A stretch of DNA of 64,000 nucleotides from Kribbella voronezhensis (GCF_004365175.1 NZ_SOCE01000001.1:1537154-1601153); one strand, 5' to 3'; shown: positions 24,766-33,722, counted from the stretch's first letter. The notes: a model not told the origin generated them from the letters alone. Numbers and translations are program-made.

Positions 24766-25421
24766 CACAGCAGCGACAGATCCGCATCCTCCTCGCCGAC
24801 GACCATGCGCTGGTACGGCGCGGCGTACGACTCATCCTCGACAGCGAACCCGACCTGACCGTCGTCGCCGAAGCCGGCGACGGCGCGGAAGCGATCGCCG
24901 CAGCCAAACGCCAGCCGGTCGACCTGGCGATCCTCGACGTCGCGATGCCGCGGCTGACCGGTCTGCAGGCAGCCCGCGAGTTGTCGGTTCTCCTTCCCGA
25001 GCTACGGATTTTGATGCTGTCGATGTACGACGACGTGCAGTACCTCTTCCAGGCGCTCCGATCCGGTGCCTCGGGCTACGTGCTCAAATCGGTCGCCGAC
25101 CGCGACCTGGTGGAAGCGTGCCGGGCTGCCATGCGCGGCGAGCCCTTCCTCTATCCAGGCGCGGTCACCGCGCTGATCCGCGACTACCTGGACCGGGTAC
25201 GGCGTGGCGAGAGCCTGCCGACGCAGGTCCTCACCGCCCGCGAGGAAGAGGTCCTGAAACTCGTTGCCGAGGGCAACTCCTCCAAGGAGATCGCGGAGAC
25301 GCTGTTCATCAGTGTGAAGACCGTCGAGCGGCACCGCGCCAACATGCTCCACAAACTCGGCATGCGCGATCGGCTCGACCTCACCCGCTACGCCATCCGG
25401 GCAGGCCTGATCGAGCCCTGA
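24762..25421 (+). CDS. NarL/LuxR-family response regulator
   Basis: A 219-aa DNA-binding response regulator. GTG start overlaps the kinase stop (GTGA at 24762-24765). Receiver: acidic pocket ADDHALVRRG, phospho-acceptor Asp in LAILDVAMPRLTG, conserved Lys in YVLKSVADRDL. LuxR HTH: LTAREEEVLKLVAEGNSSKEIAETLFISVKTVERHRANMLHKLGMRDR. It is the output of the kinase next door. Targets not visible; the universal-stress gene 118 bp downstream is convergent, not in the operon. Confidence 0.95.
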   Translation: MTQQRQIRILLADDHALVRRGVRLILDSEPDLTVVAEAGDGAEAIAAAKRQPVDLAILDVAMPRLTGLQAARELSVLLPELRILMLSMYDDVQYLFQALRSGASGYVLKSVADRDLVEACRAAMRGEPFLYPGAVTALIRDYLDRVRRGESLPTQVLTAREEEVLKLVAEGNSSKEIAETLFISVKTVERHRANMLHKLGMRDRLDLTRYAIRAGLIEP

Positions 25422-25538
25422 CCAAATCTCGAATTCCTGTGCGTGGAGAACCGCGCGATCAACTCGTTCTGGAACCGCTTGCGCTCTCGGCGCCCGGCCG
25501 CGGTCGCCTCGATCACCTACGCCAGCCCGTCGGAGGCG

Positions 25539-26021
25539 TCACCGATGCGGCGCACCCACCCGGCCACCTCCAGCTGCCTCTGCTCGGGAGTTCGTCGTAC
25601 CCGGAGGAACGATTACCACCGGCACGGTCGCATGTTGAGCGATTTGCTGGCTGACCGAGCCCAGCAGGAGCCCGGCGAAGCCGCCTCGTCCGCGTGAACC
25701 GACGACGAGCAATGCACCACCACGAGCGGCATCGATCAGGGCCGGTGCGGCAGGTCCTTGGACGAGTCGCAGTTCAGGCACGATCGCGAGGCTGGTCGTG
25801 TCTACCGATGCGACGGAATCAGCAAGGATCGCTCGCGCCGTGTCGGCCAGTGAGACGGGGTCGGCCAGCGTCGCGCCGTACGGTGACATCACGGCGGCAG
25901 ATGGCTGCCACGCATGTACTACGACAAGCCGCGCGCCACGCACCGAGGCTTGTGCCACCGCCCACTCGAGTCCGCGCTGTGCCGGCTGACTGCCGTCGAC
26001 GCCAACCACTATCTTTTCCAT
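25539..26021 (-). CDS. universal stress protein, single UspA domain
   Basis: A 160-aa Usp. Starts [22 protein letters not shown] and has the ATP-binding G-x2-G-x9-G-S/T motif GSRGRGGFAGLLLGSVSQQ near residue 110, so it is of the ATP-binding type. It lies 39 bp after the small membrane protein gene at 26061-26318 on the same strand; the pair is divergent from the TetR gene and its palindromic operator. Usps of this type are hallmark hypoxia/dormancy genes in actinobacteria. Confidence 0.93.
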   Translation of the reverse strand: MEKIVVGVDGSQPAQRGLEWAVAQASVRGARLVVVHAWQPSAAVMSPYGATLADPVSLADTARAILADSVASVDTTSLAIVPELRLVQGPAAPALIDAARGGALLVVGSRGRGGFAGLLLGSVSQQIAQHATVPVVIVPPGTTNSRAEAAGGGRVGAPHR

Positions 26022-26060
26022 TTCTCCTCCAGTCGTTTCGTTGGGCCTTCGCGCGGCGCA

Positions 26061-26318
26061 TCAGCCGAGCAGCCGCCTACCGATCTCGACGTCCGCCGGT
26101 CGAGCTTCGAGACCGGACCTCCCTCTCGTGATCGCCAGCACCTGGGCGCTGTCGGCTGCGGGTCTTCGACGGGAAACAGTCGCCGGCGGCCTGGCTGAGG
26201 TTCGCCTCTTGGTCCGATGCACCCTGGCGACGACTCGGAGGGTGGTGATGAACACCAGCACCCCGAGAATCATCAGAACGACGTTGTCGCTTCCGCTCGA
26301 CGCATCCATGCCGACCAT
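26061..26318 (-). CDS. small single-span membrane protein
   Basis: An 85-aa protein starting MVGMDASSGSDNVV. A very strong GGAGG lies five bases before the ATG at 26318, the main support for this gene. One membrane span at about residues 13-30 (VVLMILGVLVFITTLRVV) is followed by an Arg-rich cytoplasmic tail. No family recognised. Probably the first gene of an operon with the Usp gene, transcribed away from the TetR gene across the operator at 26341. Confidence 0.65.
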   Translation of the reverse strand: MVGMDASSGSDNVVLMILGVLVFITTLRVVARVHRTKRRTSARPPATVSRRRPAADSAQVLAITRGRSGLEARPADVEIGRRLLG

Positions 26319-26340
26319 CTGCTCCTCCTTCGAGATTTAT

Positions 26341-26359
26341 CGCTACACCATGTGTAGCG
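26341..26359. promoter_or_regulatory. TetR operator, copy 1 (19-bp palindrome)
   Basis: CGCTACAC-CAT-GTGTAGCG is a perfect palindrome with 8-bp arms. It lies between the divergent TetR gene and the small-membrane/Usp pair. The same half-sites with the same spacing recur at 28027-28045, so it is very likely the binding site of the adjacent TetR protein (autoregulation). Confidence 0.8.
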
Positions 26360-26396
26360 TAATTGGATGTTGATCTATTCCCGGCAGACTGACCCC

Positions 26397-26972
26397 ATGC
26401 CCCACAGCACATCGGGACGCGGCCGGCCCCGCCTCGAGTCGACAGACCAGCGCATCGTCCAGGCGGCGCGCGAACTGCTGCGTCTCAAGGGGCCCGCCGC
26501 GGTGAACATCGATTCCGTCGCAGCCCGGTCCGGTGTGGCCCGGACCACGATCTACCGCCGCTACCGCAGCCGGGACGAATTGATGAACGCGATCCTGGAG
26601 GACCTCATCGACCCGGCGCCGCTGGCACCCGACCTTCCGGTCGACGTGAAGCTGCGATGGGTCCTGGAGCGGATCAGCGACATCTTGGAGAACCGGCTCG
26701 GGCCGGGTGCTACCGCCGCGATCATCGCCGACAGCGATCCAGAGTTCACGGCCGCTGTCCGATCACGGCTGGCCGCCCGACTGAGTTCGCTCGCCGACCT
26801 GATGAACAGCGACATCAAGGCCGGGCGCCTGCAGTCGACGATCGATCCCGACACGATCCTCGGCATCCTGGTCGGCACCTACCTCGCAGAGGTCCTCAGG
26901 TTCGGCTCGCCGCGCGAGGGATGGATGGACCGCGCGATAGCGCATCTGGCTCCCGCGGTGACAAAGAACTGA
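26397..26972 (+). CDS. TetR family transcriptional regulator
   Basis: A 191-aa TetR protein from the ATG at 26397; an in-frame ATG at 26367 would begin only 7 bp after the operator. HTH: IVQAARELLRLKGPAAVNIDSVAARSGVARTTIYRRYRSRDELMNAIL. C-terminal half resembles the TetR_C ligand domain of actinobacterial regulators. A palindrome just upstream and an identical-pattern one at 28027 indicate that it represses itself and the divergent dioxygenase/flavoprotein promoters. Confidence 0.9.
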   Translation: MPHSTSGRGRPRLESTDQRIVQAARELLRLKGPAAVNIDSVAARSGVARTTIYRRYRSRDELMNAILEDLIDPAPLAPDLPVDVKLRWVLERISDILENRLGPGATAAIIADSDPEFTAAVRSRLAARLSSLADLMNSDIKAGRLQSTIDPDTILGILVGTYLAEVLRFGSPREGWMDRAIAHLAPAVTKN

Positions 26973-27060
26973 CCCACAAGACCTCCCACCGCGAACTGCT
27001 CGATCCTCGCGCGTCAGGACTGCCCTGCGGGCCAGGCGATGGCTCGGATCACAGCTCGCT

Positions 27061-27918
27061 TCAGAGGTTGCTTTCAGTCGTCGGTACGCCGTCGGGCAGT
27101 GCGGCGGCGGGCCCCGCTCCTGAGCCGACGGTCGCGTCACAGTCCAGCCCCAGGGTGTAGGCGGCCATCGAGATCGAGCCGGCGGCATGTCCATCGACGA
27201 GGAGATCGAACGCCTCGTCGCCGGCGAGCCCAGCAGCGTAGAGCAAAGGCAGGAAGTGGTCCGGTGTCGGAACCGCCTGGGCGAAATCAGGATGAGCGTC
27301 CAAAGCTGCCACCTCCGAGGGCGAATCCTCGAGCAACGCGCGAGCGGCTTCGTCGAAACGCAGCGCCCAGTCGTACCCCGAGTCCGGTCTGCGGTAATCG
27401 ACGGCGCGCAGGTTGTGCACGATGTTGCCACTGCCAACGATCAGAACGCCTTCATCGCGGAGCGGGCTCAGTTTGCGGCCGAGTTCGAGGTGGTGGTGGA
27501 AACTCTTGAACGCGTTGAGAGACAGCTGAACGACCGGGATGGAAGCGTCCGGGAAGGCGTGAAGGAGCACCGACCAGGTGCCGTGGTCTATTCCCCAGCT
27601 GTCGATGTCCTGCCCCACCCACTTGGGCTTGCAGACGTCCGCCACGAGTTCGGCGACCTCGGGGTCCCCAGGCGCGGGGTACTGCACCGCGAACAACTCT
27701 TCCGGGAATCCGTAGAAATCGTGGATCGTGCGAGGCCGGGGCATCGCGGTGACCGCGGTTGCATTGGTGTACCAGTGCGCGGAGACGACCAGGATCGCTC
27801 GAGGTCGCGGTACCGATGCGCCGAAGACCCGCCAGGCCTCGGTATAGCGGTTCGTCTGCAGCGCGTTCATCGGATTGCCGTGTCCGAGGAAAGCCACGGG
27901 CATTCGGGTTCTGTTCAC
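27061..27918 (-). CDS. LigB/DODA-type extradiol dioxygenase-like protein (YgiD-like)
   Basis: A 285-aa protein of the class III extradiol (LigB) superfamily that includes 4,5-DOPA dioxygenase YgiD. GTG at 27918 with GGGAG six bases upstream is chosen; a longer reading to 27966 lacks a site. Motifs: RMPVAFLGHGNPMNAL (metal His), VVSAHWYTN, SWGIDHGTWSVLLHAFP, VGSGNIVHNL and PDHFLPLLYAAG, all typical. It is divergent from the FAD dehydrogenase with the second TetR operator between them, so the two probably act on a related aromatic or quinone-like compound. Confidence 0.88.
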   Translation of the reverse strand: MNRTRMPVAFLGHGNPMNALQTNRYTEAWRVFGASVPRPRAILVVSAHWYTNATAVTAMPRPRTIHDFYGFPEELFAVQYPAPGDPEVAELVADVCKPKWVGQDIDSWGIDHGTWSVLLHAFPDASIPVVQLSLNAFKSFHHHLELGRKLSPLRDEGVLIVGSGNIVHNLRAVDYRRPDSGYDWALRFDEAARALLEDSPSEVAALDAHPDFAQAVPTPDHFLPLLYAAGLAGDEAFDLLVDGHAAGSISMAAYTLGLDCDATVGSGAGPAAALPDGVPTTESNL

Positions 27919-28026
27919 AGTGATCTCCCGACTCGCATCCAGGCCGACCCTACGCCGCGTGGCCATCCGCCACCATCGGCGGACACAACCACCCTCACGT
28001 GCCGGGAATAGATGCCCGATCTTTTA

Positions 28027-28045
28027 CGCTACAGGCTATGTAGCG
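28027..28045. promoter_or_regulatory. TetR operator, copy 2 (19-bp palindrome)
   Basis: CGCTACA-GGCTA-TGTAGCG repeats the half-sites and spacing of the palindrome at 26341-26359. It sits between the divergent dioxygenase gene (start 27918) and flavoprotein gene (start 28127), positioned to control either or both. Confidence 0.78.
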
Positions 28046-28126
28046 AAAAGCGTCGGAGCAACGGAGCTCTGGGGCGCAGGCGCCTTCCGAGCAAGAGGGC
28101 GAACGGAAACGGATCTGGAGGACTCA

Positions 28127-29953
28127 ATGGTGAACAGTTCGACTCAACTGCGCGGCTCGATCGGCAGCGTGGCCGAGCTCGGCATTCCTGACGAGGTCGA
28201 CGTGGCAATCGTCGGGTCGGGCGGGGCCGGGCTGATGGCGGCACTCACCGCCGCGAAAGAGGGGGCTCGCGTCCTCGTTGTGGAGTCGCGGGAACTCGTC
28301 GGTGGCGCCACCGGTATTTCGGCGGGCGCGGCATGGATCCCCAACCATGGCTTCTCCACCGACGACCTCAAGGTGACCGACGACCTGGACCGGGCCCGGC
28401 GCTACATCTACGGCGAGGGCAGAGACAAGATTCTTGATCACGCCCTGGTGGAGCAGTTCCTGCAGACCGGTCCCGAGGTCGCCCGCTTCATCGAAGAGCA
28501 CACGTCGTTCGGTTGGATCCCGACGATCTGGCCGGACTACCGTTCCGACATCGACGGTGCGTCCGTCGGGCGGGCACTCTTTCCAGGCCCCTACTCCCCC
28601 GACGGCCTTGGCGAGGCCGCGAAGTACGTGCGACCGGCCCTGACGACCGGAATGGCCAAGAACCCGCTTCCGTTCTGGCTGCTGGGCGGCATCGGTATCG
28701 AGGACGTCTGGCTCGCCGGTCCGGCGTTGGTCGGAGCCTTGCTCGAAGCCGGCCTGCGCAATGGTGTCGACGTACGCGTCGAGGCGCCCGCGGTCCGGCT
28801 CATCACCGATGGCCCGACCGTGCGAGGTGTTGTGATCCGGTCCGACGGCGTTGAGCACGCAGTACGTGCCGGCAAGGGCGTCATCCTGGCCAGCGGTGGG
28901 TTCGAGAGCTCGCCTGAAGTCACCACGGCGTACCTCGGCGCGCCTTTCCGCGTACAGGTTTCTCCCAAGGGCCACGATGGCATCGCTGTGCAGCTGGCTC
29001 AGGAGGTGGGGGCGGATCTGACCGGCGTGGAGGACGCGTGGTGGATGCCTGCCGTTCAGTTGCCCGGTGAGGAACTGGAGGGTCGCCCGCTCAGTCGGGT
29101 CTTCCTGGGCGAGCGCGCGCTGCCACACAGCATCATGGTCAACAGCAAGGGCGAGCGCTTCGCGAACGAGGCCCTCCCGTACGACCAACTCGGCAAGCTC
29201 ATGCGAGAGGTCGACAGCGGCACGGGTGCCATGCCGAACGCCACGGCATGGCTGATCTTCGACCAGACCTACTGGACGAAATTCGGGATCTTCGGCATCC
29301 CACCGGGTGGAGAGGTGCCTGACTACCTCGAGCGTGCCGACACCCTCTCGGAACTCGCCGCCAAGATCGGCGTCGACGAGTTGGGGCTGCTTCGCACGGT
29401 CGATCGTTTCAACCCCGAGGCGGCTCACGCTCGCGACCCGCAATTCCACCGCGGCGACACGGTTTTCGACCGGTACTTCGGTGCCTTCTACCCCAGGTTG
29501 GGCACGTATTCGCCCGACGCGCTGTTCCCCGCCGCCACCGCGAAGGCACGGGTGCGCGTCGCCGCGGCGATCGGACCGATCCTCAGCAAGCTCGCGGGGC
29601 GGGTGGCCAAGAAGAACGATCCCGAACGCATGCGATCAATCGTGGTGGGGCCGTTGGCGAAAATCATCCGGCCTGTGCTGAAGAGCCCGAAGTCGAGCGT
29701 GCTCGGGCCGGTGGACACCGCGCCGTACTATGCGCTCAAAGTCGAGGCGAGCGCGCTCGGCACTGTAGGCGGTCCGAAGACGGACGCACTGGGACGCGCC
29801 CTGAACACTGACGGACGGATCATCCCCGGCCTGTACGCCGCCGGCAACGCGGGTGGCGCACCCACGAAGGGCTTCTACGGAGGCGCCGGAGGCACCATCT
29901 CGCTGGGCCTCGTCTTCGGCCACCTCGCTGGACGAGAAGCTGGCCGGCGATAG
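28127..29953 (+). CDS. FAD-dependent dehydrogenase, 3-ketosteroid delta1-dehydrogenase-like
   Basis: A 608-aa flavoprotein of the FAD_binding_2 family (KstD/fumarate reductase-like). The ATG at 28127 has GGAGG five bases upstream. FAD motif DVAIVGSGGAGLMAALTAAKEGARVLVVE near residue 28, then GGATGISAGAAWIPNH, and a C-terminal GLYAAGNAGGAPTKGFYGGAGGTISLGLVFG. The family oxidises ring ketones of steroids or related cyclic ketones. No other steroid-catabolism genes are in the window. Controlled, by inference, by the TetR protein at 26397 through the upstream palindrome. Confidence 0.88.
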   Translation: MVNSSTQLRGSIGSVAELGIPDEVDVAIVGSGGAGLMAALTAAKEGARVLVVESRELVGGATGISAGAAWIPNHGFSTDDLKVTDDLDRARRYIYGEGRDKILDHALVEQFLQTGPEVARFIEEHTSFGWIPTIWPDYRSDIDGASVGRALFPGPYSPDGLGEAAKYVRPALTTGMAKNPLPFWLLGGIGIEDVWLAGPALVGALLEAGLRNGVDVRVEAPAVRLITDGPTVRGVVIRSDGVEHAVRAGKGVILASGGFESSPEVTTAYLGAPFRVQVSPKGHDGIAVQLAQEVGADLTGVEDAWWMPAVQLPGEELEGRPLSRVFLGERALPHSIMVNSKGERFANEALPYDQLGKLMREVDSGTGAMPNATAWLIFDQTYWTKFGIFGIPPGGEVPDYLERADTLSELAAKIGVDELGLLRTVDRFNPEAAHARDPQFHRGDTVFDRYFGAFYPRLGTYSPDALFPAATAKARVRVAAAIGPILSKLAGRVAKKNDPERMRSIVVGPLAKIIRPVLKSPKSSVLGPVDTAPYYALKVEASALGTVGGPKTDALGRALNTDGRIIPGLYAAGNAGGAPTKGFYGGAGGTISLGLVFGHLAGREAGRR

Positions 29954-29955
29954 AG

Positions 29956-30105
29956 ATGAACAGCTCACTACCACCGCAGCTACCCGCAGACCTCGACACC
30001 TTCGAGCCCTCCGAGAGCCCGGCGCGGGAGGACCCCTACACCGACATCGTCCAGGTATGGGGGTTCGACTCCTTCCCCGCCAGCGATCCACCGGCGAACT
30101 GGTGA
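29956..30105 (+). CDS. 49-aa protein with C-terminal SFPASDPP motif
   Basis: ATG at 29956, two bases after the flavoprotein stop, encodes 49 residues ending VQVWGFDSFPASDPPANW. The S-F-P-A-S-D-P-P terminus is a recurrent feature of small uncharacterised bacterial proteins, which supports a real gene. The rest is acidic and Pro-rich with no membrane span. The tight spacing suggests translational coupling with the flavoprotein. Function unknown. Confidence 0.7.
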   Translation: MNSSLPPQLPADLDTFEPSESPAREDPYTDIVQVWGFDSFPASDPPANW

Positions 30106-30119
30106 GCGTCCAACAGTGA

Positions 30120-30187
30120 TCAGTTGGTTGCCGACGTCCGGCAAGCAGGGCCGGCTACCGATGCCGGTACCGGCCCTAACCAGCTGA
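30120..30187 (+). ncRNA. candidate three-way-junction RNA element in the ctaD leader
   Basis: Outer stem 30120-30129 pairs with 30178-30187 (ten pairs, one G-U). It encloses a small hairpin 30130-30142 (GCCG/CGGC, loop ACGTC) and a strong hairpin 30147-30177 (AGGGCCGG/CCGGCCCT plus TACC/GGTA, one bulged C). No U-tract follows, so it is not an ordinary terminator; the ctaD ribosome-binding site begins eight bases downstream. It could be a cis-regulatory RNA or, at DNA level, nested operators. Confidence 0.45.
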
Positions 30188-30203
30188 AGATTCCGAGGGC
30201 AGT

Positions 30204-31997
30204 GTGTCTCGCATGAACCAACGACGGCCGCCGGTGAGATGGGCAGCGAGAACGGCGAGACGTCGGCGGCCGTTGGGTCGTGCGGTGGTCCGGGTTCTCA
30301 CCACCACCGATCACAAGCTGATCGGTCACCTGTACCTGATCACGTCGTTCGCGTTCTTCCTGATCGGTGGCGTGATGGCACTGGTCATCCGGGCCGAGCT
30401 GGCCAAACCGGGTCTGCAGATCGTGAACGAGGAGGTCTACAACCAGCTCTTCACCATGCACGGCACGATCATGCTGCTGCTGTTCGCGACGCCACTGTTC
30501 GTCGGCTTCGCGAACGTGATCATGCCGGTCCAGATCGGCGCCCCCGACGTCGCCTTCCCGCGACTCAACATGCTCAGCTACTGGCTGTTCCTGTTCGGCG
30601 GGCTCATCGCGTTCAGTGGCTTCTTCACTCCCGGTGGTGCGGCGAGCTTCGGCTGGACGGGTTACGCCCCACTGTCGAATGCGGTCCGTTCGCCGGGCGT
30701 CGGCGGCGACCTGTGGATCATGGGTCTCTGGCTTGCTGGTCTGGGGACCATTCTTGGTGCGGTCAACTTCATCACCACCGTGATCACCATGCGTGCGCCC
30801 GGGATGACGATGTTCCGGATGCCGATCTTCACCTGGAACGTCTTCATCACGTCGATGATGGTGCTGATCGCCTTCCCGATCCTGGCCGGTGCGCTGTTGA
30901 TGCTGGAGGCGGATCGGGCCTTGGGGGCTCACGTCTTCGATGCCGCGAACGGCGGTCCGATGCTGTGGCAGCACCTGTTCTGGTTCTTCGGGCACCCCGA
31001 GGTGTACATCATCGCGCTGCCGTTCTTCGGCATCATCACCGAGATCCTGCCGGTGTTCAGCCGCAAACCCGTCTTCGGCTACATCGGCCTGGTCGGCGCC
31101 ACTCTCGCGATCGCCATGTTGTCAGCCACTGTCTGGGCACATCACATGTTCGTCACCGGGGCTGTCAGCCTGCCGTTCTTCTCCTTCATGTCTTTCTTGA
31201 TCGCGGTCCCGACCGGGGTGAAGTTCTTCAACTGGATCGGGACGATGTGGGGCGGCTCGGTGTCGTTCGACACCCCGATGCTGTGGTCGCTCGGATTCCT
31301 GACCACTTTCCTCTTCGGCGGCCTGACCGGCGTCATCCTCGCTTCACCCGTCCTGGACTACCAGGTCACCGACACCTACTTCGTGGTCGCGCATTTCCAC
31401 TACGTCGTGTTCGGCACGGTGGTGTTCGCGATGTTCGCGGGCTTCTACTTCTGGTGGCCCAAGATGACCGGCCGGATGCTGAACGAGAGACTCGGCAAGC
31501 TGCACTTCTGGATGTTGTTCGTCGGCTTCCACATGACCTTCCTGGTGCAGCACTGGCTGGGCGTCGAGGGGATGCCGCGGCGCTACGCGTCGTACGGGGC
31601 CAATGAGGGCTTCACCACGCTCAACCAGGTGTCCAGCATCGGCGCGTTCATTCTCGGTGCCTCGACCTTGCCGTTCCTCTACAACATCTACAAGTCACGC
31701 AGGTCACCGCGGGTCGGCGTCGATGATCCGTGGGGTTGGGGCCGTTCGTTGGAGTGGGCCACCAGCTGCCCGCCACCACGGCACAACTTCGTCGAGCTGC
31801 CACGGATCCGGTCCGAGAGCCCTGCTTTCGACCGGCACCACCCCGAGCTGGCGCTCGCGGAGTACCGCGACAGCGGCGCGCCACGCGACAACCTTCTGGA
31901 TGCCGGCGAGGACGACGGAAGGGTGGAGAGCCTGGAAGAGAGCATTGAGCAGCAACGTCTCGAGGCGCCAGGTCATGACGCTGGCTCCACCGGGTGA
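30204..31997 (+). CDS. ctaD: cytochrome c oxidase subunit I
   Basis: A 597-aa aa3-type heme-copper oxidase subunit I. GTG at 30204 is favoured because GAGGG lies four bases upstream; ATG at 30213 is the alternative. Heme a ligand in [11 protein letters not shown]; CuB His and cross-linked Tyr in [18 protein letters not shown]; His-His in WAHHMFVTG; heme ligands in [13 protein letters not shown]. Twelve membrane spans expected, then an acidic soluble tail of about 70 residues. Subunits II, III and the bc1 genes are not nearby, so this is an orphan extra copy, probably for altered oxygen conditions. Preceded by a structured leader candidate. Confidence 0.95.
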   Translation: MSRMNQRRPPVRWAARTARRRRPLGRAVVRVLTTTDHKLIGHLYLITSFAFFLIGGVMALVIRAELAKPGLQIVNEEVYNQLFTMHGTIMLLLFATPLFVGFANVIMPVQIGAPDVAFPRLNMLSYWLFLFGGLIAFSGFFTPGGAASFGWTGYAPLSNAVRSPGVGGDLWIMGLWLAGLGTILGAVNFITTVITMRAPGMTMFRMPIFTWNVFITSMMVLIAFPILAGALLMLEADRALGAHVFDAANGGPMLWQHLFWFFGHPEVYIIALPFFGIITEILPVFSRKPVFGYIGLVGATLAIAMLSATVWAHHMFVTGAVSLPFFSFMSFLIAVPTGVKFFNWIGTMWGGSVSFDTPMLWSLGFLTTFLFGGLTGVILASPVLDYQVTDTYFVVAHFHYVVFGTVVFAMFAGFYFWWPKMTGRMLNERLGKLHFWMLFVGFHMTFLVQHWLGVEGMPRRYASYGANEGFTTLNQVSSIGAFILGASTLPFLYNIYKSRRSPRVGVDDPWGWGRSLEWATSCPPPRHNFVELPRIRSESPAFDRHHPELALAEYRDSGAPRDNLLDAGEDDGRVESLEESIEQQRLEAPGHDAGSTG

Positions 31998-32068
31998 CCT
32001 CATTTGCGACCCATTTCGACGACGCCCGTACGGTACCGGCGGTCGACAGGAGTCAGGCGGCAGTCACT

Positions 32069-32569
32069 TCACCACCGGTAGATCCGTCGCATGACCTGAT
32101 GCCGCGGCGCTTCCCGCGGCCCGGGGTGCGCGATCAGGATCGGGGCGTTGTCGGGTCCACGGCCCTCAAGAACGGTGAACCCATCGAGGGTTGAACGCGT
32201 CACCTGGCTGGACTGTTGCCTCAGTACTTGTTCGCACCGGTCCAGTTCACTCTCGCTCGGCGCGGTCCAGATGAGGTACTGCACGCCGATGTGCCCGAGC
32301 CCGTGAAAGGCGGCCCTGGGGCCGCGGCCGCGCAGGTAGAGCTGGAAGCCATCGGGGCAGGTAAGCAGCGCGGCGTCGAGGTCGTGGACGGCGACTGTCC
32401 ACGCCAGCAGTTCTGCGTAGAAAGCGACCGCCCGGTCCAGGTCGGACACAAACATCACCGCGGAGGCCAGGCTCAAACTCGCCGGCTCTCCTGTTCCGGC
32501 CAGGTCTTCCTTGCCGGCGAGGTGACCAGGCTCAGCTGTGGCGGGCGTGGCTGCGTCGTTGAAGGCCAT
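32069..32569 (-). CDS. VOC superfamily (glyoxalase/bleomycin-resistance fold) protein
   Basis: A 166-aa protein from ATG at 32569 (MAFNDAATP), with AGGAAGG eight bases upstream. A GTG at 32587 would overlap the transaldolase stop (GTGA) and extend the protein by six residues. One VOC module is visible: LASAVMFVSDLDRAVAFYAELLAW, then DAALLTCPDGFQLYLRGRG and GVQYLIWTAPSESELDRCEQVLR. Metal ligands are not obvious, so it may bind rather than transform a ligand. It is downstream of, and probably coupled to, the broken transaldolase. Confidence 0.82.
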   Translation of the reverse strand: MAFNDAATPATAEPGHLAGKEDLAGTGEPASLSLASAVMFVSDLDRAVAFYAELLAWTVAVHDLDAALLTCPDGFQLYLRGRGPRAAFHGLGHIGVQYLIWTAPSESELDRCEQVLRQQSSQVTRSTLDGFTVLEGRGPDNAPILIAHPGPREAPRHQVMRRIYRW

Positions 32570-32583
32570 CCGGCGAACCTTCC

Positions 32584-33722
32584 TCACGAGTGCGGGCGGG
32601 TTGTCTGCGGGGCAGTGGCCAGGTTCGCCAGCACCTCTTGGTATGCCTTGTCGAAGCTGGCGATGCCGTTTTCCTCCAGGGTCCTACCGACGGCGGTCAT
32701 GTCGACGCCGACGTCGGCCAGGCGGAGCATCAAGTCGGCTGCCTGCGACACACCGTTGTCGACGGTGCGAGCCATCGTGCCGTGATCCTCGAATGCGGCG
32801 ATGGTTGCCTCGGGCAAGGTCGTGACCGTGTCGGGGCCGATGAGTTCCTCGACATAGCGGGTGTCGCGGTCCTTGGGGTTCTTGGTGGACGTCGACGCCC
32901 ACAGCGGTCGCTGGACATCCGCACCTACAGCGGCGAGCCGGTGCCAGCGCTGGGTAGCGAACTGGTCGGTGAACAACCGGTAAGCCAGCTTGGCTTGTGC
33001 GACTGCGGCTTGGCCACGCAAGGCAAGCGCTTCGTCGGTGTCGAGCGCCTCGAGTCGCTGGTCGACCTCGGTGTCGACCCGGCTGACGAAGAACGAGGCG
33101 ACGCTGCTGACCGTCGAGGGATCGCCACCACTTGCGGTGAACTTCTCCAGCCCGGACAGATAGGCTTCGATGATCTCGGCGTAGCGCGACAGGGAGAACA
33201 GCAGCGTGACGTTGATGCTGGCGCCCTCGGCGGTCAGCGTTTCGACGGCGGTGACGCCTTCGGCAGTCGCCGGAATCTTCACGAGCAGGTTCGGTTGAGC
33301 GACACGCTCGCGCAGCCATCGCGCGGCGGCGATCGTTGCGTTCGCGTCGTGAGCGAGTTCGGGAGACACTTCGACGACACGAAGCCGTCGACGCAGTCAC
33401 CGCCGTCGAAGACCGGTCGCAGTACGGCGAGCGCCTGACTGGCGTCGGAGATGACCAGCTCCCAGTAGGCCTCGTTTACCGACTTGCCGGCCGCCATCAG
33501 GGCCCAGAACTGTTCGTCGTAGTCGTGCGAGCCGGTGATGCTTCTCGCGAAGATCGTCGGGTTCGCGGTGACGCCGCGGATTCCGTCGGCGACCATGCGC
33601 GCCAGGGTGCCGTCACGCAGAGCAGCACGGGTGAGGTTGTCCAGCCAGGGAGTCTGACCGTAGTAGCGGTAGAGGTGTTCCAACTTGGTCACTGTGTTCT
33701 CGGTTTCCCTGGCATCCGCCAC
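32584..33722 (-). pseudogene. tal: transaldolase split by a one-base frameshift
   Basis: Two overlapping frames together make a full transaldolase of the Tal/TalB-like actinobacterial type. The 5' part (33722 down to about 33375) reads KLEHLYRYYGQTPWLDNL...GVTANPTIFARSI...DASQALAVLRPVFDGGD; the 3' part (about 33370 to 32584) reads VSPELAHDANATIAAA...NLLVKIPATAEGV (Schiff-base Lys)...TLPEATIAAFEDHG. Near 33371-33378 the coding strand reads GTGTCGTCGAAGTG where GTGTCNGTCGAAGTG would keep the frame, so one base is missing. Either a real inactivating deletion or a sequence error. The enzyme is in the non-oxidative pentose phosphate pathway; no transketolase is nearby. Confidence 0.88.

Noticed and set aside
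27187..28011. 274-aa plus-strand frame
   Set aside because: Antisense to the LigB-type gene, which has clear metal motifs.
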